A stretch of 64,000 nucleotides of DNA from Paucibacter sp. PLA-PC-4 (GCF_026241155.1 NZ_JAPFGP010000018.1:1-64000); one strand, 5' to 3'; shown: positions 53,823 through 62,706, counted from the stretch's first letter. Notes: generated by a model from the letters alone, not told the origin. Program-made: numbers and translations.

Positions 53823-54575
53823 TCAATTCTGTGTGGCGCCCGACGATCTCGGGCGGGCGCAATTCTCACTCATAAAACGCAAGTCTCCCGATGACGACGC
53901 GGGAAAACGCTGATCTGCAATTGTTTCAAGTGCGTGCTGGCGTGCAGAAGGTCGCAGGGAAAGCGCACCGGCATCGGCGCCATCGGTTTGTTTTATGGTC
54001 GCAACCAGGGTCTGCGCGGTGGCTGGGCCGGCCTGCAGCAAGTTGATTCGCAGCGCCGGCGGGAGCTCGCGACGAAGGCCCTCGCTGATCGCGCGCAGCG
54101 CCTGCTGCGTGGCTTCGTGCACGGCAGATCTACCGTCGTCGGGCTCGACAATGTTGATGATCTGCCCATGGCCGCGCGCCTGCAGCAGCGGCAGGCCGGC
54201 CGCGATGCCATGCAGCGCGCCGCGTAAATTGACATCGATCATCCGATCCCAGTCATCAATGCGCAGCGCGTCAAGCGCCGATGGCGCAAGCAGCCCGGCA
54301 CTGTTGACTAGCACGTCCAGCCGGCCGAACCAGGCGTGGGCCAAGCTGATGAAGCGCTGCGTGCTGCGACGGTCCGTCACGTCCACGATATGCCACTGAG
54401 CCGACCCGCCGGCTCGCACGATGAGCCCCCCCAAGGCCTCGATCTGCGGCCGATCGCGCGAGCCCAGCACGACATGGGCGCCCTGCGCAGCCAGCAGCCG
54501 GGCGGCGGCCGCGCCGATGCCCCCGTCGCCCGCCTCGGTGATCGCGACGACCTTGCCTTCGATTCCTGACGACAT
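53823..54575 (-). CDS. Degenerate short-chain dehydrogenase
   Basis: A 250-residue protein of the SDR fold. The Rossmann region reads KVVAITEAGDGGIGAAAAR, so the TGxxxGxG motif is altered to TEAGDGGIG. LVNSAGLLAPSALD is the NNAG-like motif. In the catalytic region, where YxxxK is expected, the sequence is SAVHEATQQAL: tyrosine becomes His and lysine becomes Gln, and the usual catalytic Ser in NISS is absent (NIVEPDDG). It is thus probably not a normal oxidoreductase and may have a regulatory or scaffolding role. An AraC gene is divergent, and hupB follows by nine bases. Confidence 0.75.
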   Translation of the reverse strand: MSSGIEGKVVAITEAGDGGIGAAAARLLAAQGAHVVLGSRDRPQIEALGGLIVRAGGSAQWHIVDVTDRRSTQRFISLAHAWFGRLDVLVNSAGLLAPSALDALRIDDWDRMIDVNLRGALHGIAAGLPLLQARGHGQIINIVEPDDGRSAVHEATQQALRAISEGLRRELPPALRINLLQAGPATAQTLVATIKQTDGADAGALSLRPSARQHALETIADQRFPASSSGDLRFMSENCARPRSSGATQN

Positions 54576-54740
54576 GAACGACTCCTTGATGCCTGCTTGC
54601 CGGATTGGCGCGGGGTTGGGCGGCAGTCTAGAAAATCGTCTCGACGCGGCGGTAGCCCGTTCCTGCAGGCTTCTTGCCCAATGCTCCGAAACTGCTCTCG
54701 CGGCCATGTGCGGGCCGCGCCGGCTGACTAGACTCGCGCC

Positions 54741-55706
54741 ATGTCCGCGACCACCACGCTCAACCCTGCCAACGCCAGTGAGTACCAGGTCCAGTTGCTG
54801 CTGCGCCAGGCTGAACTGGTACAGCGATTGGCCGCACTCGCACCGCAAGACGGCGAGCAGACCACGCCCGTGCCCGGCCTCAGCCTGTGGCGCCTCAGTG
54901 CCCCCAGCGAGCCGCACCACGGCCTGCACAAGCCGGCCGTCTGCCTGATCGCGCAAGGCGCCAAGCGCCTGTACCTGGCCGACGAGCTGTACGATTACGA
55001 CGCCAGTCACCACCTGGTTGTCAGCCAGGACCTGCCGGTGATGGGTCAGGTCTTGCAGGCAACCGAGGAGCAGCCCTATCTGTGCGTGCGCCTGGACATC
55101 GACCCGGCGGCGCTGGCCGAGCAGGCGCGCCATCTGAGCGCCCCGCCCACGGATGATCCGTCCAGCACCCGCGGCGTCTTCGTCGGCCACAACAGCATTG
55201 AGCTGCTGGACCCGGTGCTACGCTTGCTGCGCCTGCTGGAGTCTCCGCAGCACCTGCCCGCGCTCGCGCCGCTTGCACTGCAAGAAATTCTCTACCGTCT
55301 ACTGTCCGGCCCCGAAGGCTGGCGGCTGGCACAGACGCTGACGGGCGGCAGTGGCGGCTCTGCGGCGCGCATCGCTCGAGCGATCAACTGGCTGCGTGAG
55401 CGCTATGCCGAACCCCTGAGCATCGCGGCAATGGCCGAGGCCGCACACATGAGCCCCTCATCGCTGCATCACCACTTTAAGGCCGTCACCGCGATGAGCC
55501 CGCTGCAGTACCAGAAGCGCCTGCGCTTGCAAGAGGCGCGCTGCTTGCTGCTGGGCGGCGGCATCGATGCGGCCGGCGCCGCGCACAAGGTCGGCTATCA
55601 AAGCCCCTCGCAGTTCAGCCGCGAATACAGCCGCATGTTCGGCGCGCCGCCAGCCCGCGATCTGCGCACGCTCAAGGAGCAGGCGCTGGGCCGACTCGGA
55701 CGCTGA
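54741..55706 (+). CDS. AraC-family transcriptional regulator
   Basis: A 321-residue regulator. An N-terminal cupin-like AraC_N domain ([20 protein letters not shown]) precedes two helix-turn-helix units, [20 protein letters not shown] and [20 protein letters not shown], with the family signature ending RMFGAPP. The gene is divergent from the degenerate SDR gene and may control it, as AraC regulators often act on a neighbouring dehydrogenase. Its end overlaps the convergent MOSC gene by 35 bases. Confidence 0.9.
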   Translation: MSATTTLNPANASEYQVQLLLRQAELVQRLAALAPQDGEQTTPVPGLSLWRLSAPSEPHHGLHKPAVCLIAQGAKRLYLADELYDYDASHHLVVSQDLPVMGQVLQATEEQPYLCVRLDIDPAALAEQARHLSAPPTDDPSSTRGVFVGHNSIELLDPVLRLLRLLESPQHLPALAPLALQEILYRLLSGPEGWRLAQTLTGGSGGSAARIARAINWLRERYAEPLSIAAMAEAAHMSPSSLHHHFKAVTAMSPLQYQKRLRLQEARCLLLGGGIDAAGAAHKVGYQSPSQFSREYSRMFGAPPARDLRTLKEQALGRLGR

Positions 55707-56196
55707 CCCCGGCGTGAAGCCGTAGCAGCCCGCCGCACAGCACGCGCGCGGTCATGCCGCCATGGCCGCGCATCGCGTTGTAGCCGCCCGGGCCGAGCAA
55801 CTCTTCCATCCGTGAGCAGGGCTCGCAGGGGCCGGTCAGTTCCAGCACGACATCTTCGCCAATGCACAGATGCAGAACCTGGTCGCGAAAGAGACTGCGC
55901 GCGGCCATCAGGTTCAGACCGGAGATCACGAGGTTGCGGCGCAGCAGCGCGGGGTCAAGGCTCGCTCTCCCGCTCAAGGCCGCGACCACCGGCAGGTGCT
56001 CGGCCTGGATCAAGCTGACCTGACGCTTGCCACCGCTGCGCTGGGAGCTGCGGTCGCCATCCAGGCCCCGCCCCTCAAGGGTCAGGACTTGCTCGACGGA
56101 GATCATGGCAAGGCGGCGTGCCGGCCGCAGCAGGATGGCCTCGAGGCGGCCGGGGCGCGGAAACTGCTGGCACAGGGAACGGAGATCGTCGGGCAT
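55672..56196 (-). CDS. MOSC domain protein
   Basis: A 174-residue MOSC domain protein. The domain is found in molybdenum cofactor sulfurases and carries a conserved cysteine; here [20 protein letters not shown] holds two cysteines, with the [20 protein letters not shown] segment before it. It is related to YiiM-type proteins that may process N-hydroxylated bases. The ATG at 56196 follows the tRNA-Leu terminator hairpin; an in-frame reading further upstream crosses it and is not used. Confidence 0.85.
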   Translation of the reverse strand: MPDDLRSLCQQFPRPGRLEAILLRPARRLAMISVEQVLTLEGRGLDGDRSSQRSGGKRQVSLIQAEHLPVVAALSGRASLDPALLRRNLVISGLNLMAARSLFRDQVLHLCIGEDVVLELTGPCEPCSRMEELLGPGGYNAMRGHGGMTARVLCGGLLRLHAGVSVRVGPAPAP

Positions 56197-56225
56197 GGCA
56201 AGAAGTCTGGGCCAGAAAACGCAAA

Positions 56226-56250
56226 GGGTCAGCACTTGCGTGCTGACCCT
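56226..56250 (-). terminator. Terminator after tRNA-Leu
   Basis: Perfect 10-bp stem GGGTCAGCAC / GTGCTGACCC with a four-base loop, followed on the minus strand by TTTGCGTTTTC. It lies just past the tRNA 3' end and before the MOSC gene. Confidence 0.8.
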
Positions 56251-56257
56251 CATTGTT

Positions 56258-56342
<85 letters not shown>

Positions 56343-56437
56343 TAGTTTCCCTTCAGCACATTCACCGAACTGCGCGAAGAGGCCGGACTATAGCACGCTA
56401 ATTTGCAAGCGCGCAAGACATAGCCCCAATCTGTTAC

Positions 56438-57442
56438 TCAGGCCGCCGAGGTCATCTTGAAAATCCCTGTCGCATTGGCGGCGTCGAAGCGCAGATCCAG
56501 GCCCTGCTGATCGTCCTCGCGTTCGCGCTGGATAAACTCATAGAACGAGCCCGGCACTGCCTGGGTCAAGGCCCGACCCTCATGCAGGAACTGGCGTTCC
56601 ACTTGGGCCGCGCGGAAGGCGGTCTGGCGTACCCGGCCAGAGGCCGAGGTCTCGATGCTGTCCTTGATCGGCCGGCCCATCACGCGCTGGGTATCGGCCA
56701 GCAGCTCGATGTCGGCGACACGGTCGGTCGCGTGGTTGAAGGCATTGCCCTCGGTCGCGATCCAGGCCATCTCGGCCGACTCGGCCAGCAGGGCCTGGTA
56801 GTCGGCCAGCGCGAACAGCGGGTGCTGGCGCTCGAAACAGCCCAGCAGGCGCGGCACCAAGGACAGCGCGGCATTCCAGGGCAGTACCTTATCTCGCGCC
56901 AGCTGCTCTAGCAGGGCCAAATCGGCACTGGACAGCGGATCGCGCGAGGCGCCGATGACGCGGCTCACAGCCGCCTGGAAGCCAGGAGAGAACTGCTCGG
57001 GATGCAACTCGGAGACGAAGAACTGCGCGATATCCTCGGGGAAGTCCTCATGTCGCCAGCTGCGGCCGGTCATCTTCAGTCGTGCCAACGGATAGGTCTC
57101 GGCGTGGGCATAACCCAGCGGTCGCAGCACCCGCGTGATCGCCGCCTCGCCGGGCGGCAAGCCACCGCACGGCCAGGCCACGGTGCGCAGCGCACCATGG
57201 TCGAATACCACGCGCTCACCGGCGCGCTGGCAGTCGGCCACATAGGCGGCACCGGCCGGCACTCGCGCGAGCAGATCACGAAACAGCGCCATGTTCAGTG
57301 CCTGCGCCAACTCCGCCCGCGACACCGTGTCGCGGACCGGCTTCAGCAGTGCCGGCATCACCTGCAATTGAGTCAACGTCTCTTGCGTCGCCCCCTCGCC
57401 CAGCAAGGCGCTCAGCAGGCGGCTCAGCCCGGATTCAGTCAT
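56438..57442 (-). CDS. DUF1338 protein: 2-oxoadipate dioxygenase/decarboxylase (HglS-like)
   Basis: A 334-residue member of the DUF1338 family. The metal-binding and substrate region NAFNHATDRVADIELLADTQ and PIKDSIETSASGRVRQTAFR are diagnostic. HglS/YdcJ converts 2-oxoadipate to D-2-hydroxyglutarate, an end step of lysine catabolism in Pseudomonas. The adjacent aldehyde dehydrogenase and saccharopine-dehydrogenase-like genes in the same direction support this role. The ATG at 57442 has GAGGG eight bases upstream. It ends the three-gene operon, 11 bases after the aldehyde dehydrogenase. Confidence 0.85.
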   Translation of the reverse strand: MTESGLSRLLSALLGEGATQETLTQLQVMPALLKPVRDTVSRAELAQALNMALFRDLLARVPAGAAYVADCQRAGERVVFDHGALRTVAWPCGGLPPGEAAITRVLRPLGYAHAETYPLARLKMTGRSWRHEDFPEDIAQFFVSELHPEQFSPGFQAAVSRVIGASRDPLSSADLALLEQLARDKVLPWNAALSLVPRLLGCFERQHPLFALADYQALLAESAEMAWIATEGNAFNHATDRVADIELLADTQRVMGRPIKDSIETSASGRVRQTAFRAAQVERQFLHEGRALTQAVPGSFYEFIQREREDDQQGLDLRFDAANATGIFKMTSAA

Positions 57443-57453
57443 TGCAATATCCC

Positions 57454-58959
57454 TCAAACATCAAACTTCACGCCCTGCGCCAGCGGCAGCGAGCGCGAAT
57501 AGTTGACCGTGTTGGTCGTGCGCCGCATATAGGCCTTCCAGGCATCGGAGCCTGACTCGCGGCCGCCGCCGGTCTCCTTCTCGCCGCCAAAAGCGCCGCC
57601 GATCTCGGCGCCCGAGGTGCCGATATTGACGTTGGCGATACCGCAGTCCGAGCCGGCCGCGCTCATGAACGTCTCGGCCTCGCGGATGTCGTTGGTAAAG
57701 ATGGCCGAGGACAGGCCTTGCGGCACCTCGTTCTGCAGCGCGATCGCCTTATCTAGGGTCTCGTACTTCAGCGTGTAGAGGATGGGGGCGAAGGTCTCGT
57801 GCTTGACGATGGCGGTCTGCGCAGGCATGCGCACCAGGGCCGGTGCGGCGTACCAGGCCTCGGGATACTGGGCAGCGAGCACTCGGTCACCGCCGCTGAC
57901 TTCACCACCCTGCTCGCGCGCGGCGGCCAGCGCGGCCTGCATCGCATCGAAGGCTTGCTTGTCGATCAGCGGGCCAATCAAATTGCCGGCATCGACGGGC
58001 GAGCCGATCTTCAGCTGCGCGCGCGCGCGATCCAGGCGAGCCACCAGATCGTCATGGATGCTCTCATGGGCGATGACGCGGCGCGTCGTCGTACAGCGTT
58101 GGCCCGCCGTGCCATAAGCGCCGAAAAGGATGCCGCGCACGGCCAGGTCCAGGTCGGCGCTGGGGGTCACGATGATGGCATTGTTGCCGCCTAGCTCCAG
58201 CAGGCAACGGCCGAAGCGCGCAGCCACGCGCGGGCCGACCGCGCGGCCCATGCGGGTCGAGCCGGTGGCGGACACCAGCGCGACACGGGCATCGTCGACC
58301 ATGGCCTCGCCGACGACAGCGCCGCCGTTGAGCACCTGGGACAGATAGGCCGGTGCGCCTTCGTAACGGGCTACCGCCTTCTCGAACAGCGCCTGCGTGG
58401 CCAGGGCCGTCAGCGGCGTCTTCTCGCTGGGCTTCCAGAGGCAGCTGTCGCCGCAGACCAGGGCCAATGCTGAGTTCCAGGCCCAGACGGCGACCGGGAA
58501 GTTGAAGGCCGAGATGATGCCCACCACGCCCAGCGGCAGGTACTGCTCCATCATGCGGTGGCCGGGGCGCTCGCTGGCGATGGTCAGGCCATGCAGCTGG
58601 CGCGACAGGCCGACGGCGAAGTCGCAGATATCGATCATCTCCTGCACCTCGCCCTCGCCTTCGCTCGTGACCTTGCCGGCCTCCAGCGAGACCAGGCGGG
58701 CCAGGTCTGCCTTGTGGGCGCGCAGCTCTTCGCCGAACAGGCGCACCAGCTCGCCGCGCTTGGGCGCGGGCACGGTGCGCCATTGCATGAAGGCAGCGTG
58801 GGCGCGGCCGACGGCGGCCGTCATTTCGGCCGCGCTGGCCTGGTGCACGGCGCCCAGCACCGCGCCGTCGATAGGCGAGCGCACGTTCAGGGTGCCGCCG
58901 GTGTAGGCGGCAGCGGGAACGCCTAGGGCGCTCAGCAGGTCTTGCGTTTGATTCGTCAT
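57454..58959 (-). CDS. amaB: Aldehyde dehydrogenase, 2-aminoadipate semialdehyde type
   Basis: A 501-residue aldehyde dehydrogenase of the ALDH7 (antiquitin) type. The catalytic cysteine is near 289 (GTAGQRCTTTRR), with the general-base glutamate in LELGGNNAIIV and the NAD-binding ATGSTRMGRAV turn. ALDH7 enzymes oxidise 2-aminoadipate-6-semialdehyde (in equilibrium with piperideine-6-carboxylate), made from lysine. Its place between a saccharopine-dehydrogenase-family gene and a 2-oxoadipate dioxygenase gene agrees with that step. The ATG at 58959 starts after 15 bases of intergenic sequence. Confidence 0.85.
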   Translation of the reverse strand: MTNQTQDLLSALGVPAAAYTGGTLNVRSPIDGAVLGAVHQASAAEMTAAVGRAHAAFMQWRTVPAPKRGELVRLFGEELRAHKADLARLVSLEAGKVTSEGEGEVQEMIDICDFAVGLSRQLHGLTIASERPGHRMMEQYLPLGVVGIISAFNFPVAVWAWNSALALVCGDSCLWKPSEKTPLTALATQALFEKAVARYEGAPAYLSQVLNGGAVVGEAMVDDARVALVSATGSTRMGRAVGPRVAARFGRCLLELGGNNAIIVTPSADLDLAVRGILFGAYGTAGQRCTTTRRVIAHESIHDDLVARLDRARAQLKIGSPVDAGNLIGPLIDKQAFDAMQAALAAAREQGGEVSGGDRVLAAQYPEAWYAAPALVRMPAQTAIVKHETFAPILYTLKYETLDKAIALQNEVPQGLSSAIFTNDIREAETFMSAAGSDCGIANVNIGTSGAEIGGAFGGEKETGGGRESGSDAWKAYMRRTTNTVNYSRSLPLAQGVKFDV

Positions 58960-58974
58960 GGTCTGGATTCTCAC

Positions 58975-60069
58975 TTAACCGATGGACTCGACCTGGCGCG
59001 ACTGCTGATAGGCCCGGCCGAAACGGTTGGCAAGGAAGGCAGGCAGCTCGACCTCTTCCTGACGGATGAAGCCCTTGGCAGGCAGCTTGCCTTCGCGGAA
59101 CAAATCGACTGCGGCGCAGATGCCGGCGGCAGTGGTGATCTGGATGGCCGACAGCGGCGCCTTCGCATCACGCTCGGCGAAGATCTTGCGGGCAAAGACC
59201 TCCTGCATCAGCACGCCGTTTTTCATGCCGGAGACAGTGACAAAGACCAGCACCACGTCCTGCATGGTCGCGGGCATGCTCTTGCGCATGATGTCCTTGA
59301 GCTTGTCCTGGTCGCTGGCCAGCGCCAGGTCTTCGAGAAGGAACTTCATCAGATCGCGATGGCCGGGGTAGCGCACGGTCTTGTAGTCGAGGTTGCGCAC
59401 CTTGCCGGCCCAGGTCTCACACAGCGTGCCCAGACCGCCCGAGGTGTTGAAGGCCTCGTACTCGGTGCCGTCCAGCGAGAAGTGCTCCAGGCCTTCCAGC
59501 GGCAGCGCCGATATGAACGCGCCGCCATGAATGGCCTCGCACGGGTGGCAGTACTCGTTGATCAGGCCGTCGACCGACCAGGTCAGGTTGTATTTCAAGG
59601 CATTGGTCGGGAAGGCCGGCAGCGCGCCGACGCGCATCTGCACATCGCGCACCTCGTCGAAACCGGTGGCCAGGTGGTGGGCCACGATGCCGATGAAGCC
59701 AGGCGCCAGGCCGCACTGGGGCATAAAGGCGGTCTTGGCGCCCTTAGCCAGGTCCTTGATCGCCTTGGTCGCAGCCACATCCTCGGTCAGGTCGAAGTAG
59801 TGGCAGCCGCATTCCAGTGCCAGCGTGGCGGCGGTGATGGCCAGGTGGTAGGGCAAGGCATTGACCACCGTGTCCTTGCCACGCAGTTGGGCCGCCAGCG
59901 CCGCCTGGTTCTCGGTATCCACCTCGGCAGTGACGATGCCTTCTGCGGCGAGTGCGGCCAAGTATTTGGCGTTCTTGTCGATCACGGTGACCTGGTAGTC
60001 GCCGGTGGCGTGCAACAGGCGGGCGATGGTCTGGCCGATATGGCCGGCGCCGAGCAGGGCGACTTTCAT
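58975..60069 (-). CDS. Saccharopine/lysine-6-dehydrogenase family protein
   Basis: A 364-residue NAD(P)-dependent enzyme. The Rossmann motif VALLGAGHIGQTIARLLHAT opens the protein; the saccharopine dehydrogenase signature continues with TVVNALPYHLAITAATLALE, FDLTEDVAATKAI and PQCGLAPGFIGIVAHHLATG. Length and motif resemble both L-lysine 6-dehydrogenase and saccharopine dehydrogenase. In either case it would form aminoadipate semialdehyde from lysine, the substrate of the downstream aldehyde dehydrogenase. AGGAG lies eight bases before the ATG at 60069, and the Lrp regulator is divergent. Confidence 0.85.
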   Translation of the reverse strand: MKVALLGAGHIGQTIARLLHATGDYQVTVIDKNAKYLAALAAEGIVTAEVDTENQAALAAQLRGKDTVVNALPYHLAITAATLALECGCHYFDLTEDVAATKAIKDLAKGAKTAFMPQCGLAPGFIGIVAHHLATGFDEVRDVQMRVGALPAFPTNALKYNLTWSVDGLINEYCHPCEAIHGGAFISALPLEGLEHFSLDGTEYEAFNTSGGLGTLCETWAGKVRNLDYKTVRYPGHRDLMKFLLEDLALASDQDKLKDIMRKSMPATMQDVVLVFVTVSGMKNGVLMQEVFARKIFAERDAKAPLSAIQITTAAGICAAVDLFREGKLPAKGFIRQEEVELPAFLANRFGRAYQQSRQVESIG

Positions 60070-60139
60070 GGGGATCTCCTTCATCGATCAATCAACAGAT
60101 GGCCGCAGTCTAGAAATGAGCCCGGACGAAAGAAAGCAC

Positions 60140-60154
60140 GATTTCGACGAAATC
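60140..60154. promoter_or_regulatory. Lrp-type operator 1
   Basis: Perfect palindrome GATTTCG-A-CGAAATC in the region divergently shared by the lysine operon and its regulator. Confidence 0.5.
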
Positions 60155-60165
60155 AATGCATAAAA

Positions 60166-60178
60166 TGACGATTCGTCA
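60166..60178. promoter_or_regulatory. Lrp-type operator 2
   Basis: Perfect palindrome TGACGA-T-TCGTCA, centred 25 bases from the first palindrome. Two ordered dyads between divergent genes suggest cooperative regulator binding. Confidence 0.5.
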
Positions 60179-60215
60179 GCACCATCATTCACATCGTCGA
60201 ATTCAAGGGTTATCC

Positions 60216-60662
60216 ATGACTCATAGCGCCCGCGACCCCGTCGACCGCCAGCTGATCACCCTGCTGCAGGCCAATGCCCGCGAGAGCACGGCCAATCTGG
60301 CACGCAAACTGGGCGTGGCCCGCACCACCGTGGTGGCGCGGCTGGCCAGGCTGGAGCAGGAGGGTGCCATCGTCGGCTACACGGCAAAGCTGGGCAGCGA
60401 GGCGGCAGACCGAGGCGTGCAGGCCTTTGTCGGCATCACGGTGCAGCCGCGCGCCGGGCGCGAGGTGGTCAAGAAGATCGGCGGCTTCCCCGAGCTGCGC
60501 CAGCTCGCCTCGGTCAGCGGCGAGTTCGACTACATGGCGCTGCTGCGCGCGGAGTCGACGATGCGGCTGGACGCGCTGCTCGACGAGATCGGCGAGATCG
60601 AGGGCGTGATCAAGACCACCAGCTCGGTGGTGCTGGCGTTGCGGGTGGACCGCAGCGCCTGA
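60216..60662 (+). CDS. Lrp/AsnC-family regulator of the lysine operon
   Basis: A 148-residue Lrp/AsnC regulator. The N-terminal helix-turn-helix reads TANLARKLGVARTTVVARLA, and the RAM effector domain follows (VQAFVGITVQPRAGREVVKK, then GEFDYMALLRAESTMRLDAL). Orientation opposite the lysine catabolic operon and two perfect palindromes between them support local control, probably with lysine or an intermediate as ligand. AAGGG lies six bases before the ATG at 60216; an ATG 20 codons upstream would read through operator 2. Confidence 0.9.
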   Translation: MTHSARDPVDRQLITLLQANARESTANLARKLGVARTTVVARLARLEQEGAIVGYTAKLGSEAADRGVQAFVGITVQPRAGREVVKKIGGFPELRQLASVSGEFDYMALLRAESTMRLDALLDEIGEIEGVIKTTSSVVLALRVDRSA

Positions 60663-60722
60663 GCCAGCGGGGCGCGGGCACGGTGCTTGCTAGGTGCCAC
60701 TCTCTTTTGATCGGAGTGCCCG

Positions 60723-60866
60723 ATGAACAAGCAACAACTCTCCACCGCCCGCGCCCAGAATATCGTCACCGCGCTGAAGGCACTGGTCCTGGTGGCTGCA
60801 GTTTGGGGTCTGCTCTACCCGGCCCTGCTGTGGAGTCTGGAGCGGCTGCTTCAGCAGCACGGCTGA
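60723..60866 (+). CDS. 47-residue single-span membrane protein
   Basis: A short frame with GGAG eight bases before the ATG. Translation gives a basic N-terminus (MNKQQLSTARAQNIVTALKA) and one hydrophobic helix (LVLVAAVWGLLYPALLWSLE) ending in RLLQQHG. No homology was recognised. The position between Lrp and NnrU and the ribosome binding site support expression. It may be a small subunit or regulator of a membrane complex. Confidence 0.5.
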   Translation: MNKQQLSTARAQNIVTALKALVLVAAVWGLLYPALLWSLERLLQQHG

Positions 60867-60924
60867 CCGATCCGCAAGGCACAATGGCGCGCCGCCTGAG
60901 CGGCGCAGCCACGGGATGCCTTGC

Positions 60925-61518
60925 ATGACTGTTCTGATACTCGGACTTGTTCTGTTTCTCGGCGTGCACTCGCTACGCATCGTCGCCGAGCCCTGGCGCC
61001 AGGCCCAGATCGCACGCCTGGGCGAGAAGCCCTGGAAGCTTGGCTACACCGCCGTCTCGCTGATGGGTTTCGGCCTGATCCTGTGGGGCTATGCGCAGGC
61101 GCGGCTGACGCCCACCGTGCTGTGGGCAACGCCGCGCGGCATGAACCACCTGGCCGCCCTCCTGACCCTGGTCGCCTTCATCTTGCTGGCGGCCGGCAAC
61201 GGACCGCGCAACCACATCCGCGCCAAGCTGCGCCACCCGATGGTGCTGTCCGTCAAGCTCTGGGCTTTTGCCCATCTGCTGGCCAACAACACACTGGCCG
61301 ATTTGGTCCTGTTCGGCAGCTTCCTGCTCTGGGCCGTGCTGTGCTTTCGCGCCGCGCGGCAGCGCGACCGGGCCGGCGCGCCGGCACCGGCGGCCGGAAC
61401 GGCGGCTGGCACGGTGGGCGCCGTCATCGTCGGCATCGTCGCCTGGGCCGCCTTCGCGTTCTGGGTCCATGGCGCCTGGCTGGGCGTTCGACCTTTCGTG
61501 CGGGCAGTGGGGGCTTGA
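60925..61518 (+). CDS. NnrU family membrane protein
   Basis: A 197-residue protein with about five membrane helices. Features include VHSLRIVAEPWRQAQIARLG near the start, then KLGYTAVSLMGFGLILWGYA and ILLAAGNGPRNHIRAKLRHP. NnrU proteins are linked to nitric oxide and denitrification gene expression in some Alphaproteobacteria and resemble isoprenylcysteine methyltransferase-like folds. No nitrogen oxide genes lie nearby. The start is uncertain between ATGs at 60916 and 60925. Confidence 0.8.
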   Translation: MTVLILGLVLFLGVHSLRIVAEPWRQAQIARLGEKPWKLGYTAVSLMGFGLILWGYAQARLTPTVLWATPRGMNHLAALLTLVAFILLAAGNGPRNHIRAKLRHPMVLSVKLWAFAHLLANNTLADLVLFGSFLLWAVLCFRAARQRDRAGAPAPAAGTAAGTVGAVIVGIVAWAAFAFWVHGAWLGVRPFVRAVGA

Positions 61519-61529
61519 TCGGAGTCTGA

Positions 61530-62675
61530 TCACGGTTTCAGGGCCGCCCGGCCCAGATCGGGCTGGTCGGTGAAGAAGCCGTCCATGCCCAGGGCCAGAA
61601 AGGCCTTGAGCTGGCCCGCCATATCGCCCAGGACTTGACCCTCGCGCCGGAACTCCACCGGCAGAAAGCTATTCTCGGCCCGGAACGTCCAGCCATGGAC
61701 CAGCAGGCCGCGCGCATGGGCCTCGGCGATCAGCCGGGTCGGCGTTCCCAGCTGGCCGCCGGCCAGCGGGATCATCAGGTTCGTGTGCGCACCGATGCCG
61801 TCGGCATAGCGCTTGATGAAGTCCAGCCCGGCAGGCAGGGCCAGATCTTGATAGCTGCGCTGATCACCGATTCGGCCGGCCAGGCTCAGGTCATAGGGCC
61901 GGCCGGCGGGGCTGAGCAGCTGCACCAGGCGGAGAGCGGTCTTGCCGCGCAGGTACTGCAGGTTACTCACCTCGAAGGACTGGATGAAGACCGGCGCCTC
62001 GCGCGTGTTGCCGTAAGCGGCATGAAGCGCTTCGAGCAACCTGTCCTCCAGGCGCGGCAGGCCGGCCGCATCGGTGAAGGCCTTGAAATAGCTCGGGTGC
62101 TTGGTCTCGGGATAGAGGCCGACGCCATGAGTCTTGGCCAGCGCAATGACTTCCTGCAGGGTTGGGATTGGGTATTTGTTGTCGTGCGCCTTGTTGGTGA
62201 GGCGCTGATCGCGCAGCCGCTCCTGGGCGCGGATATCGGCCCGGATCTCGGCGGCGGTGAAATCCTCGGCGAACCAGCCACCCATAGGCCGGCCGTCGAC
62301 TTGCTTGACGGTGAGCCGGTCCGCATACTTCTCCAGCTCCCAGACATTGCTGCTGGTGTCCGTGCGGTGCAGCAGCGGCCGCCCATCGGCGCCGCGCTTG
62401 ATACGGCCGTCGGCCTCCAGTTCGACCCGGGCCAGCAAGGGCTCATGGCGGGCCAGCAGCACGCCGTCCTTGCTCATGACCAGATCGGGCTCGATGTAGT
62501 CGGCGCCCTGGGTAATGGCCAGCTCGTAGGCGGCTAGTGTGTGCTCGGGCAGATAGCCCGAGGCGCCGCGATGGGCGATCAGCAGCGGCAACTTGGCAGC
62601 GGCGGGCAAACCCGTCTGGGCCAGGGCGGGCGAAGTCACCAGCAGGATCGCCAGGGTGGCAAGCAGCGTTTTCAT
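61530..62675 (-). CDS. glpQ: Periplasmic glycerophosphodiester phosphodiesterase
   Basis: A 381-residue secreted enzyme. A signal peptide (MKTLLATLAILLVTSPALAQ) is followed by the GDPD TIM barrel with IAHRGASGYLPEHTLAAYEL, the metal/catalytic histidines and Glu in GADYIEPDLVMSKDG and RHEPLLAR, and GLYPETKHPSYF. It hydrolyses glycerophosphodiesters to glycerol-3-phosphate and an alcohol, for phosphate or carbon scavenging. No glpT gene is adjacent. It is convergent with the nnrU gene, whose stop lies 11 bases away. Confidence 0.92.
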   Translation of the reverse strand: MKTLLATLAILLVTSPALAQTGLPAAAKLPLLIAHRGASGYLPEHTLAAYELAITQGADYIEPDLVMSKDGVLLARHEPLLARVELEADGRIKRGADGRPLLHRTDTSSNVWELEKYADRLTVKQVDGRPMGGWFAEDFTAAEIRADIRAQERLRDQRLTNKAHDNKYPIPTLQEVIALAKTHGVGLYPETKHPSYFKAFTDAAGLPRLEDRLLEALHAAYGNTREAPVFIQSFEVSNLQYLRGKTALRLVQLLSPAGRPYDLSLAGRIGDQRSYQDLALPAGLDFIKRYADGIGAHTNLMIPLAGGQLGTPTRLIAEAHARGLLVHGWTFRAENSFLPVEFRREGQVLGDMAGQLKAFLALGMDGFFTDQPDLGRAALKP

Positions 62676-62706
62676 CCGGACTCCTTGTTAGCAGCCGCAG
62701 CATGCC

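Noticed and set aside
58942-60168. Plus-strand open frame of 408 codons
   Set aside because: Antisense to the saccharopine dehydrogenase-like gene; composition artefact.
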